Of a stretch of DNA of 34,390 nucleotides, positions 7,825 through 15,438 are shown in pieces (position 1 is the first letter of the stretch; the number at the start of each line of letters is the position of its first letter). The stretch lies in the NCBI GenBank assembly GCA_015488685.1, contig WFNH01000113.1, forward strand, positions 1 through 34,390, written 5' to 3'. The position numbers and the translations under genes were made by a program. Below the pieces are notes generated by a model. The model did no database searches. It was not told where the DNA came from and was given only the letters and a program-made list of their open reading frames with translations. The DNA is from Marinosulfonomonas sp. GTDB lineage: Bacteria > Pseudomonadota > Alphaproteobacteria > Rhodobacterales > Rhodobacteraceae.

Positions 7825-8274
7825 CTACAGGGTTGCAATCAGACCATTACTGGCGGTTTCGATCAACGCCAAAGCGCCGTCAAAATCACGGGTGTAGTAT
7901 GGGTCGGGCACATGGTCGGCACCGGTTTCAGGGGCATAGTCAGTGAACAGGCGCACCGGCGTTGTGTTACCGGCAGGGCGCAGGCGTTCCGTGTCCGCAA
8001 TGTTTTCGGCATCCATGCCGATGATCAGGTCAAAGTTGTCAAAATCCGCCACGCCTAACTGTCGTGCCCGAAGACCGGACAGATCATACCCGCGCTGCAA
8101 TGCAGCGGCTTGCATTGGGGCATACGGGGCTTTGCCAATATGCCAGCCCCCGGTGCCGGCACTGTCGATTTCCAGATTCAGTCCCGCCTGCTGGCCAAGC
8201 ACCCGAAACACACCTTCGGCAGAAGGCGATCTGCAGATGTTGCCAAGACAGACGAACAAGATTCGGGTGGTCAT
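7825..8274 (-). CDS. Low-molecular-weight protein-tyrosine phosphatase
   Basis: A 149-residue cytoplasmic enzyme of the LMW-PTP family. The P-loop CLGNICRSP (C-x5-R-S) is at residues 9-17, and the general-acid aspartate is in VPDPYYTRDF near the C-terminus. Length and order match stand-alone LMW-PTPs. The frame extends upstream to 8313, but the ATG at 8274 places the P-loop at the usual distance from the N-terminus (MTTRILFVCLGN). The substrate cannot be told: family members act on tyrosine kinases of polysaccharide export, on arginine phosphate, or on small phosphoesters. No tyrosine kinase gene is adjacent. Confidence 0.93.
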   Translation of the reverse strand: MTTRILFVCLGNICRSPSAEGVFRVLGQQAGLNLEIDSAGTGGWHIGKAPYAPMQAAALQRGYDLSGLRARQLGVADFDNFDLIIGMDAENIADTERLRPAGNTTPVRLFTDYAPETGADHVPDPYYTRDFDGALALIETASNGLIATL

Positions 8275-8337
8275 AATGCAGTCCAATATACCCCCGTAAC
8301 CGATTATGGCCACGGGGGTATGAAAACAATCTCGGGC

Positions 8338-8835
8338 CTAGTTATTAGAGCCGTTCGACATATCCATATCGCCCTTCATCGTCATGCCGTCTCCGGGCAT
8401 CCGTTTCAGATCGACAGGGATTTCAACAGTCATATCACCGGCTTTTTCAAAGGTCAGGGTCACTGTGACCATATCGCCTTGGTTCATTGGACGGGTCAGG
8501 CCCATGAACATCAAATGGTCACCACCACGCTGCAATGCGTGCATGCCGTGGGCGGCAACTGGAAACCCGCCTTCGACCTTGCGCATTTGCATCACGCCAT
8601 CGGCAGTTTTGATATGGGTGTGTGTTTCGACGCGTTTCGCGATGTCGGATTTTGCACTAACCAGTGTGTCATCCTGATCGGTATCATTCACAATCACGAA
8701 AAAGGCCGCGCCGGTTTTGGCCGACGGACCAGAGGACCGTGCATAAGCGTCCTTGATCGTTATACCGTCAGCAAAGGCTGGCATAGCAATGGCACAGGCA
8801 GCAACCGCTGCCAGAATGGATTTTTGGAAAGACAT
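8338..8835 (-). CDS. Periplasmic copper chaperone PCuAC family
   Basis: A 165-residue protein with signal peptide (MSFQKSILAAVAACAIAMPAFA) and the PCuAC (DUF461) domain. The Cu(I)-binding H(M)x10Mx21HxM type signature is visible as ETHTHIKTADGVMQMRKVEG and the later HLMFMGLTRP, and the tail is Met/Asp-rich. PCuAC proteins deliver copper to the CuA or CuB centres of cytochrome oxidases, which fits a window with ctaD and ccoN. The ATG at 8835 has AAAGGAGA upstream; the frame continues to 8955 without a good site. It follows the 113-residue gene by 40 bp and is probably co-transcribed with it. Confidence 0.93.
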   Translation of the reverse strand: MSFQKSILAAVAACAIAMPAFADGITIKDAYARSSGPSAKTGAAFFVIVNDTDQDDTLVSAKSDIAKRVETHTHIKTADGVMQMRKVEGGFPVAAHGMHALQRGGDHLMFMGLTRPMNQGDMVTVTLTFEKAGDMTVEIPVDLKRMPGDGMTMKGDMDMSNGSNN

Positions 8836-8875
8836 ATCAGTCTCCTTTGAGTGTTTGAATAGGTTGGGATAGGTT

Positions 8876-9217
8876 TCAAACAGCCAAAGGCGGACCACGC
8901 GCCGCAGGGGACGGGGCATCCCGGGACAACAATATAGTGTCTGCTGGCAACACAAGGCGCCACACCATCACGTTAGGCACAACCGTCACTTGGGGGGTCA
9001 CAAAGGCTGCTGTAAACAGTGAAATCCCGTCAGGACAGAGATGGATTTTCTTTACAGGCTCGCCGTCGGGTCCAATTGTAATGGTTGTAATGCCTACGCC
9101 GGTACAGATCACGATATCGGTGCCAATATCGGGGGTTTGCCCACGCGCCACAGCCATACTGACACTGGTGATCCCCAGTGTCAGCGACAGGAATAAAGCA
9201 TTGATCAGACGTAGCAT
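8876..9217 (-). CDS. Small secreted protein, possibly DUF2946-like
   Basis: A 113-residue protein with an N-terminal hydrophobic export signal (MLRLINALFLSLTLGITSVSMAVA) and two cysteines (IVICTGVG, IHLCPDG). The IHLCPDG segment and the C-terminal ...SPAARGPP tail resemble DUF2946-type proteins, which often lie next to copper-handling genes. It is immediately upstream of the PCuAC chaperone gene, which favours a role in copper acquisition or handling. This is a resemblance plus context, not a firm family assignment. Confidence 0.6.
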   Translation of the reverse strand: MLRLINALFLSLTLGITSVSMAVARGQTPDIGTDIVICTGVGITTITIGPDGEPVKKIHLCPDGISLFTAAFVTPQVTVVPNVMVWRLVLPADTILLSRDAPSPAARGPPLAV

Positions 9218-9255
9218 AACACGATGCTACGCCCGCCAATTCCACACCGCAAGCG

Positions 9256-9990
9256 TCAAATTGTAGCGGCAGCGCGGGTCATATCCTGTTCGGTGATATT
9301 GTATTGCGGGCCAAGGCGTGCACGGGCGCTGATCAGGCGGGGATCATCGGGTTTCAGGCCCAATGTCGACAAAAACTGCATCCGCCCCTTTTGTTTCAAC
9401 TCTTCATCGGGAATCGCCGTGCCCATGATCCGGTCAATCACCTCGCCACCCGGATTGACATGGAACCAGCGCTGGTAATTGCGAAAATGGTGCATCCCGT
9501 GCAGGCGGGTGACATAGCGCTCCACCGCCCATTTGCGCACATTGGTATGGGCCGTCATATGGAACCATTCGTAAAACAGAAATGCGGTGATGCCGCCGAT
9601 AAATGTGAATGCCGCTGCCCCGATCAGCGGCGTGTCAAACCCCAACAGCCGCAGCACCACATAGGCCAGCATGATATGCAACAGGGCCATCGGCACCGCA
9701 AACCACACCGGCACAAAGAACAGCGCGGATTTGTTGGGAAAATCATGGTGGCCGTAATGCACCCGATACAGCACATCAAACCAGAACTGGCTGCGCGGGG
9801 CGGGCCAGTGGAACAGGTAACGATGCACCAAATATTCGTTCAGCATCTGGCCGATGATGCCCAGCGGCGCCAGCCACAAAAGGTGGGCGTTTCCAGTGCC
9901 GATCACCATCGCCCAGCCCAGCAACCACAGGCCGAACATCACCTGCACCGATCTGTGCGAGAACATGAGTTTCAGTCGATCCGCATACAT
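9256..9990 (-). CDS. Fatty acid hydroxylase / sterol desaturase superfamily membrane protein
   Basis: A 244-residue integral membrane protein with the histidine clusters of the di-iron fatty acid hydroxylase superfamily in order: HRYLFHW, HYGHHDF, EWFHMTAHT and HGMHHF. These ligate two irons that activate O2 for hydroxylation or desaturation of a lipid substrate. Four hydrophobic stretches surround them. The substrate cannot be deduced; bacterial members act on carotenoids, hopanoids, sphingolipids or fatty acids. The downstream small secreted gene begins 38 bp after its stop on the same strand, so the three genes 9990-8338 may form a transcript. Confidence 0.85.
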   Translation of the reverse strand: MYADRLKLMFSHRSVQVMFGLWLLGWAMVIGTGNAHLLWLAPLGIIGQMLNEYLVHRYLFHWPAPRSQFWFDVLYRVHYGHHDFPNKSALFFVPVWFAVPMALLHIMLAYVVLRLLGFDTPLIGAAAFTFIGGITAFLFYEWFHMTAHTNVRKWAVERYVTRLHGMHHFRNYQRWFHVNPGGEVIDRIMGTAIPDEELKQKGRMQFLSTLGLKPDDPRLISARARLGPQYNITEQDMTRAAATI

Positions 9991-10053
9991 GCGGGGAATG
10001 GTGCGGGAAACTGGGGCAGGTTGTAAAGGGGGACGTGAGGTTATCCCTATTCG

Positions 10054-10998
10054 CTAAACCCAGTCAAAAAACCCCTCACTGGCCCGTGCCCGCAAGCGTT
10101 CGGCCACAGTGCGGCCCATGTCGGCGGCGTCTTCGATCGGGCTGCGGTCTTCGTCGGTCAGGCATTCGGAGCCGTCAGGGCGCAGGATTTCGCCGCGCAG
10201 GTAAACCGTGCCACCCTCGAGCATCGCCAACCCGCCAATCGGGGTTTGGCACGACCCGTCCAGCGCCGCCAGAAATGCCCGTTCGGCCGCCAGCCGCTGG
10301 CCGGTTTCAACATCATGGATCGCTGCCAGCATGTCCGCCACGCGCATATCATCCGCGCGCCGTTCAATGCCGATGGCCCCTTGCGCCACGGCGGGCAACA
10401 TTTCGTCAACCTCGATCGGGGACTGGGCCACATCGTCATACCCCATCCGGTTCAGACCGGCCATCGCAAGGAAGGTTGCCTCGGCCACGCCATCGGCCAG
10501 CTTTTTCAAACGGGTCTGCACATTGCCGCGAAATTCGACGATGTTCAGATCGGGGCGTTTGTTCAGCAGTTGCGCCCGACGCCGCAGGCTTGAAGTGCCA
10601 ACAGTTGCCCCTTGGGCCAAATCCGCCAGCCGCTTCAGCTTGGGCGACACAAACGCATCGCGCACGTCTTCACGTGGCAGGTAAGTTTCCAGCAACAGCC
10701 CCGCTGGCTGTTCAACCGGCATATCCTTCATCGAATGGACCGCAATGTCGATCTTGCCCGACAGCATGTCCTCTTCGATCTCTTTGGTGAACAACCCCTT
10801 GCCGCCGACCTCTTTCAAGGGGCGGTCCTGAATCCGGTCGCCGGATGTGGTGATCACCACCACCTCGAACGCCTGTTCCGGCAGATCGAACGCCGCCATC
10901 AGACGGCTGCGTGTTTCATACGCCTGTGCCAGCGCCAAAGGCGAGCCACGGGTGCCGATTTTCAGGGGCGAAGCGGGGTTGGGTAAATTCTGCATCAT
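10054..10998 (-). CDS. hemC: Porphobilinogen deaminase (hydroxymethylbilane synthase)
   Basis: HemC condenses four porphobilinogen molecules into hydroxymethylbilane in heme synthesis. The 314-residue protein is full length: KIGTRGSPLALAQA at the N-terminus, SGDRIQDRPLKEVGGKGLFTKE, the substrate-binding SSLRRRAQL, and the dipyrromethane-cofactor cysteine in LDGSCQTPIGG (about residue 250). Two adjacent ATGs (10998, 10995) follow AGGGGGT; the second has better ribosome-site spacing. It is divergent from hemE with about 116 bp between, so the two genes probably share a control region. Confidence 0.98.
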   Translation of the reverse strand: MMQNLPNPASPLKIGTRGSPLALAQAYETRSRLMAAFDLPEQAFEVVVITTSGDRIQDRPLKEVGGKGLFTKEIEEDMLSGKIDIAVHSMKDMPVEQPAGLLLETYLPREDVRDAFVSPKLKRLADLAQGATVGTSSLRRRAQLLNKRPDLNIVEFRGNVQTRLKKLADGVAEATFLAMAGLNRMGYDDVAQSPIEVDEMLPAVAQGAIGIERRADDMRVADMLAAIHDVETGQRLAAERAFLAALDGSCQTPIGGLAMLEGGTVYLRGEILRPDGSECLTDEDRSPIEDAADMGRTVAERLRARASEGFFDWV

Positions 10999-11114
10999 AC
11001 CCCCTGTTTAAGCGCGTCAAATGCGCCTGACAACGGCAAACATCCTGCCGGTGTCTTGACATCATGTCGCTGGCAATAGAGTTGAATTGCAAGCATTAAG
11101 GATAGGGGGCAGTT

Positions 11115-12149
11115 ATGGCCGAACAAAAGAAACTTCTGCGCGCACTGGCGGGTGAAACACTGGATACCCCGCCAATCTGGATGATGCGTCAGGCGGGACG
11201 CTATCTGCCAGAATACAAGGCCACCCGCGCGCAGGCCGGTGATTTCCTGTCGCTGTGCTATAACCCTGAGCTTGCCACCGAAGTCACCCTGCAACCGATC
11301 CGCCGCTATGGCTTTGACGCCGCGATCCTGTTTGCCGACATCCTGCTGGTGCCACAGGCATTGGGGGCGGACCTGTGGTTCGTCACCGGCGAAGGCCCGC
11401 GCCTGACAACCATCACAACACCCGCCGAACTGGAACAGTTAAAGCCGGTTTCGGATATACACGAAACCCTGGCGCCGATCTATGAAACCGTGCGCACAGT
11501 GGCGCGCGAATTGCCCGCCGAAACCGCCTTTATCGGTTTTGCCGGGGCACCCTGGACCGTGGCCACCTATATGATCGCCGGTCGCGGCACCAAGGACCAA
11601 GGGCCAGCGCACCAGCTGATCGCCGAGGACCGCGCCACATTCGAGGCGTTGCTGGACAAGATCACCGAGGCAACGATTTCCTATCTGTCGATGCAAATTC
11701 AGGCCGGAGCCGAAGTGGTCAAGATATTCGATAGCTGGGCCGGATCGCTGAAAGGCGATGATTTCACCAAATACGCGCTGGAGCCTGCCAAGCGGATCAT
11801 CGAAGCACTTAAGGCCAAACACCCGAACACCCCTGTCATCGCCTTCCCGCGCGAAGCAGGGGACAATTACATCGGATTCGCCAAGGCTACCGGTGCCGAT
11901 TGCGTGGCGCTGGACAATTCAGTTTCCGCCGACTGGGCCGCCGAAAATGTGCAGGTGGATGGCTGTGTTCAGGGCAACCTTGCGCCGCACCATATGGTAA
12001 CGGGCGGGCAGGAACTGGTGGATGAAACCAAACGCATCGTCAAAGCGTTTTCCAAGGGGCCGCATATTTTCAATCTGGGCCACGGCATCACGCCGGATGC
12101 CGACCCCGACAACGTGCAGCGTATGATCGATGCAGTTCGGGGCGCCTGA
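11115..12149 (+). CDS. hemE: Uroporphyrinogen decarboxylase
   Basis: HemE removes four carboxyl groups from uroporphyrinogen III to give coproporphyrinogen III. The 344-residue protein begins with the family signature [17 protein letters not shown], contains [14 protein letters not shown] and [14 protein letters not shown], and ends [20 protein letters not shown]. It is intact. Its last 80 or so bases are duplicated at 13215-13296 beyond an AT-rich gene, so this 3' end is the left border of an insertion. TTGACA at 11056-11061 may be a -35 element, but no convincing -10 stands at the right distance. Confidence 0.98.
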   Translation: MAEQKKLLRALAGETLDTPPIWMMRQAGRYLPEYKATRAQAGDFLSLCYNPELATEVTLQPIRRYGFDAAILFADILLVPQALGADLWFVTGEGPRLTTITTPAELEQLKPVSDIHETLAPIYETVRTVARELPAETAFIGFAGAPWTVATYMIAGRGTKDQGPAHQLIAEDRATFEALLDKITEATISYLSMQIQAGAEVVKIFDSWAGSLKGDDFTKYALEPAKRIIEALKAKHPNTPVIAFPREAGDNYIGFAKATGADCVALDNSVSADWAAENVQVDGCVQGNLAPHHMVTGGQELVDETKRIVKAFSKGPHIFNLGHGITPDADPDNVQRMIDAVRGA

Positions 12150-12169
12150 TTGCTCGGGCATCACAGGGT
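12068..12169 (+). repeat. Direct repeat, left copy (hemE 3' end and following bases)
   Basis: This 102-base segment covers the last codons of hemE, its stop codon and 20 further bases. It aligns without gaps to 13215-13316 (offset 1147) with nine mismatches by hand count; the inner 83 bases (12077-12159) differ at only three positions, all third codon positions. The two copies bracket the LRR gene. Confidence 0.9.
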
Positions 12170-12238
12170 TGCATAATAAAACTTACTTGATAGTTTTAGC
12201 TGCATATAAAAGTGATGATTGTCAGGAAGTAAGTATAA

Positions 12239-13210
12239 GTGAAATTCCATTGGGGTGATTTTCTGGATCGCGAAAGTGGGCATTGGTCAATTGTTCCGAA
12301 TGCCGAGCGTTTCAGATATCGGCTAGAAGACGTTTCACATGCCCCAAAATCAACAACAATTCTAACAATCACCAAGAATGATCAGAACTGGGAAGCGGCA
12401 GCAAAACTACCTTTTCTGGAAGAATTAACTTTAGACAATCCAAACCCTGCGCAACTGGAATTCGTATCCCAGTTATGGCGCTTAAAGCGGCTGCGTATCA
12501 GCCATGCACGCCCTAAGACACTGGATTTCCTGTCCAGGTTAGACCGGCTCGAAGAGTTGGTACTGGAATATGTTTCTAAGTTTAACGACCTGTCACCAAT
12601 AGGTAACTTAAAGAATTTGCGGTCATTATACATCGAGAATTTACGCAGTGTACGCAATTTCTCCGGATTGGAAGGGGCGCGAAAACTGCTCTACCTTTCC
12701 ATTACCGGCACACTAGATTGGGCGCAGCCAATCGATGATTTTAGTTTTTTAGCTGGCCTAGAGCGGCTTGAGATTCTGCACCTCAAGCAAATTCGATCAC
12801 ATGCGAAATTTCCAGCCCTGCAATCCCTATGTAAACTTGAGAAACTGCAAAATATTTACATTTACCCGTCAGCCTTTCCACTTGAAGAATACGCTGCACT
12901 AGAAGCCACTATTCCAAATGTAAAAGGTACTGTGCGCGAGCCGGTAGAGCGGGCTGCCCAGCAATACCGACCAATCCCAAATGATGACATTAGATCCAAA
13001 CTCGCGACGGAAGTGCTAAAAGAAAAATACCCTGAAATACTTATTACCAGTGATGGGCATCGCTACGAGCCATATGATTGGAAATATCTATTCTTGGGCA
13101 AAGGCGAGCGTACGATTAGCTGCAATGCAAATACCGCTGAAAAAAGAGTCGCCGCGCACAAAGCTAGATATTATGCAGCAGTAAACGAATTCAAAGCGGG
13201 CAATAGATAA
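12239..13210 (+). CDS. Leucine-rich-repeat protein, probably acquired
   Basis: A 323-residue protein with about six to seven degenerate 22-25-residue leucine-rich repeats from residue 55 to 230 (for example FLEELTLDN, RLKRLRISHA, RLEELVLEYV, NLRSLYIENL, RLEILHLKQI), then a C-terminal domain with SDGHRYEPYDWKYLFLGKGE. No signal peptide or membrane segment is seen, so it is probably cytoplasmic. Translation starts at GTG (12239) behind CAGGAAG. It is visibly more AT-rich than its neighbours and has rarer codons, and the duplicated hemE end flanks it. LRR domains bind proteins, but no partner is evident and no known effector class matches. Horizontal acquisition is likely; function unknown. Confidence 0.8.
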   Translation: MKFHWGDFLDRESGHWSIVPNAERFRYRLEDVSHAPKSTTILTITKNDQNWEAAAKLPFLEELTLDNPNPAQLEFVSQLWRLKRLRISHARPKTLDFLSRLDRLEELVLEYVSKFNDLSPIGNLKNLRSLYIENLRSVRNFSGLEGARKLLYLSITGTLDWAQPIDDFSFLAGLERLEILHLKQIRSHAKFPALQSLCKLEKLQNIYIYPSAFPLEEYAALEATIPNVKGTVREPVERAAQQYRPIPNDDIRSKLATEVLKEKYPEILITSDGHRYEPYDWKYLFLGKGERTISCNANTAEKRVAAHKARYYAAVNEFKAGNR

Positions 13211-13214
13211 CAAA

Positions 13215-13296
13215 TTTCAGCATGGGCCACGGCATCACACCGGATGCCGATCCTGACAACGTGCAGCGTATGATCGATGCAGTTCGGGGCGCCTGA
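13215..13296 (+). pseudogene. hemE C-terminal remnant
   Basis: The frame reads [23 protein letters not shown] then TGA (13294-13296), identical to the end of HemE at 12149. No upstream part of hemE is present; the preceding bases belong to the LRR gene. It encodes only about 25 residues and is not a functional gene. It marks the right boundary of the insertion at the hemE terminus. Confidence 0.88.
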
Positions 13297-13316
13297 TTGC
13301 TCGGGCGCCCCAGGGT
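13215..13316 (+). repeat. Direct repeat, right copy (hemE 3' remnant)
   Basis: The right copy of the 102-base repeat. It lies five bases after the LRR stop codon and continues into the region before the next minus-strand gene. Differences from the left copy inside the coding part are synonymous, which suggests divergence as part of a functional hemE in another lineage rather than drift after a local duplication. Confidence 0.9.
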
Positions 13317-13324
13317 GTGCTGCA

Positions 13325-13912
13325 CTATGGTTGTAGGGCAATGTCCTTAGTGCAGCGTGGGAAATCGGCGCGGTCTGCCGGATCAAGATACTTCATCACA
13401 TCCATATCTTTTATGAGCGGAACATAGTTCTGCAATTCGGCGGTTTTCAAATAGACCGTGATAACCGCGCGTTTCGGAATTTTCGGTGATATGTGGCAGA
13501 AATCGGCATCGATATCCGTATCACCATCCCGATTGTCACTGCCGTCCTCTTTCGAGATAAGCGCCTTGAACCGCGGCAGGTCTTCACGACGGATACGATA
13601 GGCAAAGCCGTTTGCACTTTGACCCGTGCGAATTTCGTCCGGACCATTCGGGATACGCTCCAACCGGAACGAGTGGCTTTCCGCCGGCAATGTTTTATTT
13701 GCAGGTTTGGACAGTGTAAGCGTCGCATCCCCCTTTTGCGGGCGAATATCAGGCGGTAAAGCCACCATGATTTTCATCTCCTCGGGCGGGGTGTCTGGCC
13801 CAACCTTGTCGAGGGCCTCCAGGGTTGATAGCGGGGTATAGCTGCAGCCGGCAAAAGAGGCGACCAGCAGCAAGCTATACCCCACACCCCGTGAGCGGGA
13901 TCTGTGAAACAT
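13325..13912 (-). CDS. Putative lipoprotein of unknown function
   Basis: A 195-residue protein with an N-terminal hydrophobic stretch ending in a lipobox (LLLVASFAGC, Cys about residue 23), so probably lipid-anchored. The mature part is polar and includes an acidic stretch (SKEDGSDNRDGDTDIDAD) and two further cysteines. I recognise no family. The ATG at 13912 is preferred; a GTG at 13921 in the same frame directly abuts the upstream gene's stop. It lies directly downstream of the beta-barrel gene and is probably co-transcribed, suggesting an outer-envelope pair. Confidence 0.7.
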   Translation of the reverse strand: MFHRSRSRGVGYSLLLVASFAGCSYTPLSTLEALDKVGPDTPPEEMKIMVALPPDIRPQKGDATLTLSKPANKTLPAESHSFRLERIPNGPDEIRTGQSANGFAYRIRREDLPRFKALISKEDGSDNRDGDTDIDADFCHISPKIPKRAVITVYLKTAELQNYVPLIKDMDVMKYLDPADRADFPRCTKDIALQP

Positions 13913-13921
13913 TGAAACCAC

Positions 13922-14539
13922 CTAGAATTTCCGCGACAGGCCAAGCGAGATCATACGAATATCGGTGTCGACCTTCTGACTGCTGCCATTGAAGCTCTGC
14001 GCGCTTGCCTTGCCAAAATTATATTGAGTGGCCTCAAGCCGCGCCGACCAGCCGTTGTTGATCGCCATTTCCACGCCCAGCCCATAGGAAAACCCTTTGT
14101 GCCGGGTTTTTCCGGAAGTGCCGGAAGGTTTCGCGCCTGCATCGGAAATGCCCATACCTGCCGTGCCATAGAAAAAGAATTTGTCGCTGGCCCAACCGGC
14201 TCGAAGATGCGGGGATAATAGATAACTGCCGGTAAACTGGCTGGTTCCCAGCGCCGCGTCGGTCCTTGTGCCCTTGTTGTCCAATGCCGTTATGCCCAAT
14301 TCCCCACCCCAGACAAACCCGCCGTTACCGGCGAAATTGTAACCGGCATAAAGGCCGCTGATCGAAATATTCTTGGACGTTTTATAGCGGTGGGTCGCAT
14401 TGCCACCGACATTCGCGGTGGTCCGGTTGTTGTTAACGCTGATACCGCCATAGAACCCGGACCAACGGTCCTGCGCCTGTGCCTTTACCGCAAATCCTGT
14501 TGCAATCGCCGCAACCAGTAAAACTGTTCGATAGTGCAT
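13922..14539 (-). CDS. Outer-membrane beta-barrel protein (opacity/OmpA-like)
   Basis: A 205-residue protein with signal peptide (MHYRTVLLVAAIATGFAVKAQA), then DRWSGFYGGISVN. It alternates short amphipathic strands, with SGLYAGYNF, GGELGI and HLRAGW segments, and ends in a C-terminal Phe (LGLSRKF). This is the pattern of small eight-stranded porin-like barrels of alphaproteobacteria (Omp25/opacity type). It is the first gene of a pair with the putative lipoprotein. Upstream, shared with the divergent DUF2975 gene, is an AT-rich region holding an inverted repeat. Confidence 0.85.
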   Translation of the reverse strand: MHYRTVLLVAAIATGFAVKAQAQDRWSGFYGGISVNNNRTTANVGGNATHRYKTSKNISISGLYAGYNFAGNGGFVWGGELGITALDNKGTRTDAALGTSQFTGSYLLSPHLRAGWASDKFFFYGTAGMGISDAGAKPSGTSGKTRHKGFSYGLGVEMAINNGWSARLEATQYNFGKASAQSFNGSSQKVDTDIRMISLGLSRKF

Positions 14540-14578
14540 GACCTCTTCCTTTGTGTTTGATATAGTGAATTAATAATC

Positions 14579-14621
14579 GCTTGCATTATTTTCTTATTGT
14601 TTTACGATAATTAATGCAAGC
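14579..14621. promoter_or_regulatory. Inverted repeat, candidate operator of the XRE regulator
   Basis: GCTTGCATTA (14579-14588) and TAATGCAAGC (14612-14621) are perfect 10-bp inverted copies, with centres 33 bp apart, about three helical turns. They sit in the AT-rich gap between the divergent beta-barrel gene and the DUF2975-XRE operon. Placement suits an operator for the small XRE protein encoded at 15208; binding is not shown by sequence. Confidence 0.5.
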
Positions 14622-14642
14622 CTTAAAATAATGGAATCAGAC

Positions 14643-15206
14643 ATGACGCAAGAAAACCCTTCTATATCGGCAAAAATCATCCGAATTACCTATTTCGGGG
14701 AATGGGCGGCAACTCTGGCTTTGCTGCTGATGGCGGTACTCCTCGGCTATGTTTTCTATCAAATGGCGACCCAGACTTTCGAAATCACTGACGAAATCCG
14801 TGATGCATTTGATCTGGGCCCGGATTTCAACGGTTTTTCGGGGTTTCAGGTTGGGGCGATTCTGGCCACGCAAATGGCAACACTTGCTCTTGGGCTGGTG
14901 ATGCTTTTGACGATTCGCCGCCTGTTTATCGGCATTCGGAAAATTGGCGTATTCGTGCCCGAAACAGCACGGCGCCTGCGAATAATTGGCTGGGTCATCA
15001 TCGCCATGGCCCCCGTCAGCATATTGTCCGAATTCGTGGTCTATGCCCTGGTTCAAATGTGGGCCAATTCCAACCTTGCCTCGATGCAGCTTTCGTTTGA
15101 TGACACCGACGTCTATGCCGTTGTTATCGGGCTGGTGCTGGTGGTTGTCAGCCATATAATGCTTGAAGCCATCCGCATATATGATGAAAACGGGGCGTTC
15201 GTATAA
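14643..15206 (+). CDS. DUF2975-type membrane protein
   Basis: A 187-residue protein with four predicted transmembrane segments (about residues 17-37, 65-88, 108-130 and 153-176) and RRLFIGIRKIGVFVPETARRLRIIGW between the second and third, the layout of DUF2975 proteins. It is followed one base later by an XRE-type regulator, the usual partner of DUF2975; the pair may form a membrane-linked regulatory unit, but its signal is unknown. I chose the ATG at 14643 because GGAAT lies 6-10 bases upstream; the frame is also open from an ATG at 14631. Confidence 0.78.
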   Translation: MTQENPSISAKIIRITYFGEWAATLALLLMAVLLGYVFYQMATQTFEITDEIRDAFDLGPDFNGFSGFQVGAILATQMATLALGLVMLLTIRRLFIGIRKIGVFVPETARRLRIIGWVIIAMAPVSILSEFVVYALVQMWANSNLASMQLSFDDTDVYAVVIGLVLVVVSHIMLEAIRIYDENGAFV

Positions 15207-15207
15207 G

Positions 15208-15438
15208 ATGGGAAATGGAATGCGTATCGTTGTGACACTGGATGTGATGCTGGCCAAGCGCAAGATGCGCTCCAAACAGCTGGCCGAACTGATCGGCATC
15301 ACCGAGCAGAACGTTTCCCTGTTAAAATCCGGCAAGGTCAAAGGCGTGCGTTTTGAAACCCTTGCCAGAATTTGCGATGTTCTGGATTGTCAGCCCGGCG
15401 ATATTCTGGAGTTTGAGCGGGGCAATCCCGACAGTTGA
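15208..15438 (+). CDS. Small XRE (Cro/CI)-family transcriptional regulator
   Basis: A 76-residue protein that is almost entirely one helix-turn-helix domain: SKQLAELIGITEQNVSLLKSGKVKGVRFETLARICDVLDCQPGDILEF. This is the YozG-like type, found with DUF2975 membrane proteins. ATG 15208 follows the DUF2975 stop by one base; an internal ATG at 15220 is also possible. The stop codon abuts the next start, so three genes are translated from one message. Candidate target: the inverted repeat at 14579-14621. Confidence 0.9.
   Translation: MGNGMRIVVTLDVMLAKRKMRSKQLAELIGITEQNVSLLKSGKVKGVRFETLARICDVLDCQPGDILEFERGNPDS

Noticed and set aside
11041-11114. TTGACA as a firm hemE promoter
   Set aside because: No acceptable -10 hexamer occurs 16-18 bp downstream, so I mention it only in the hemE entry.
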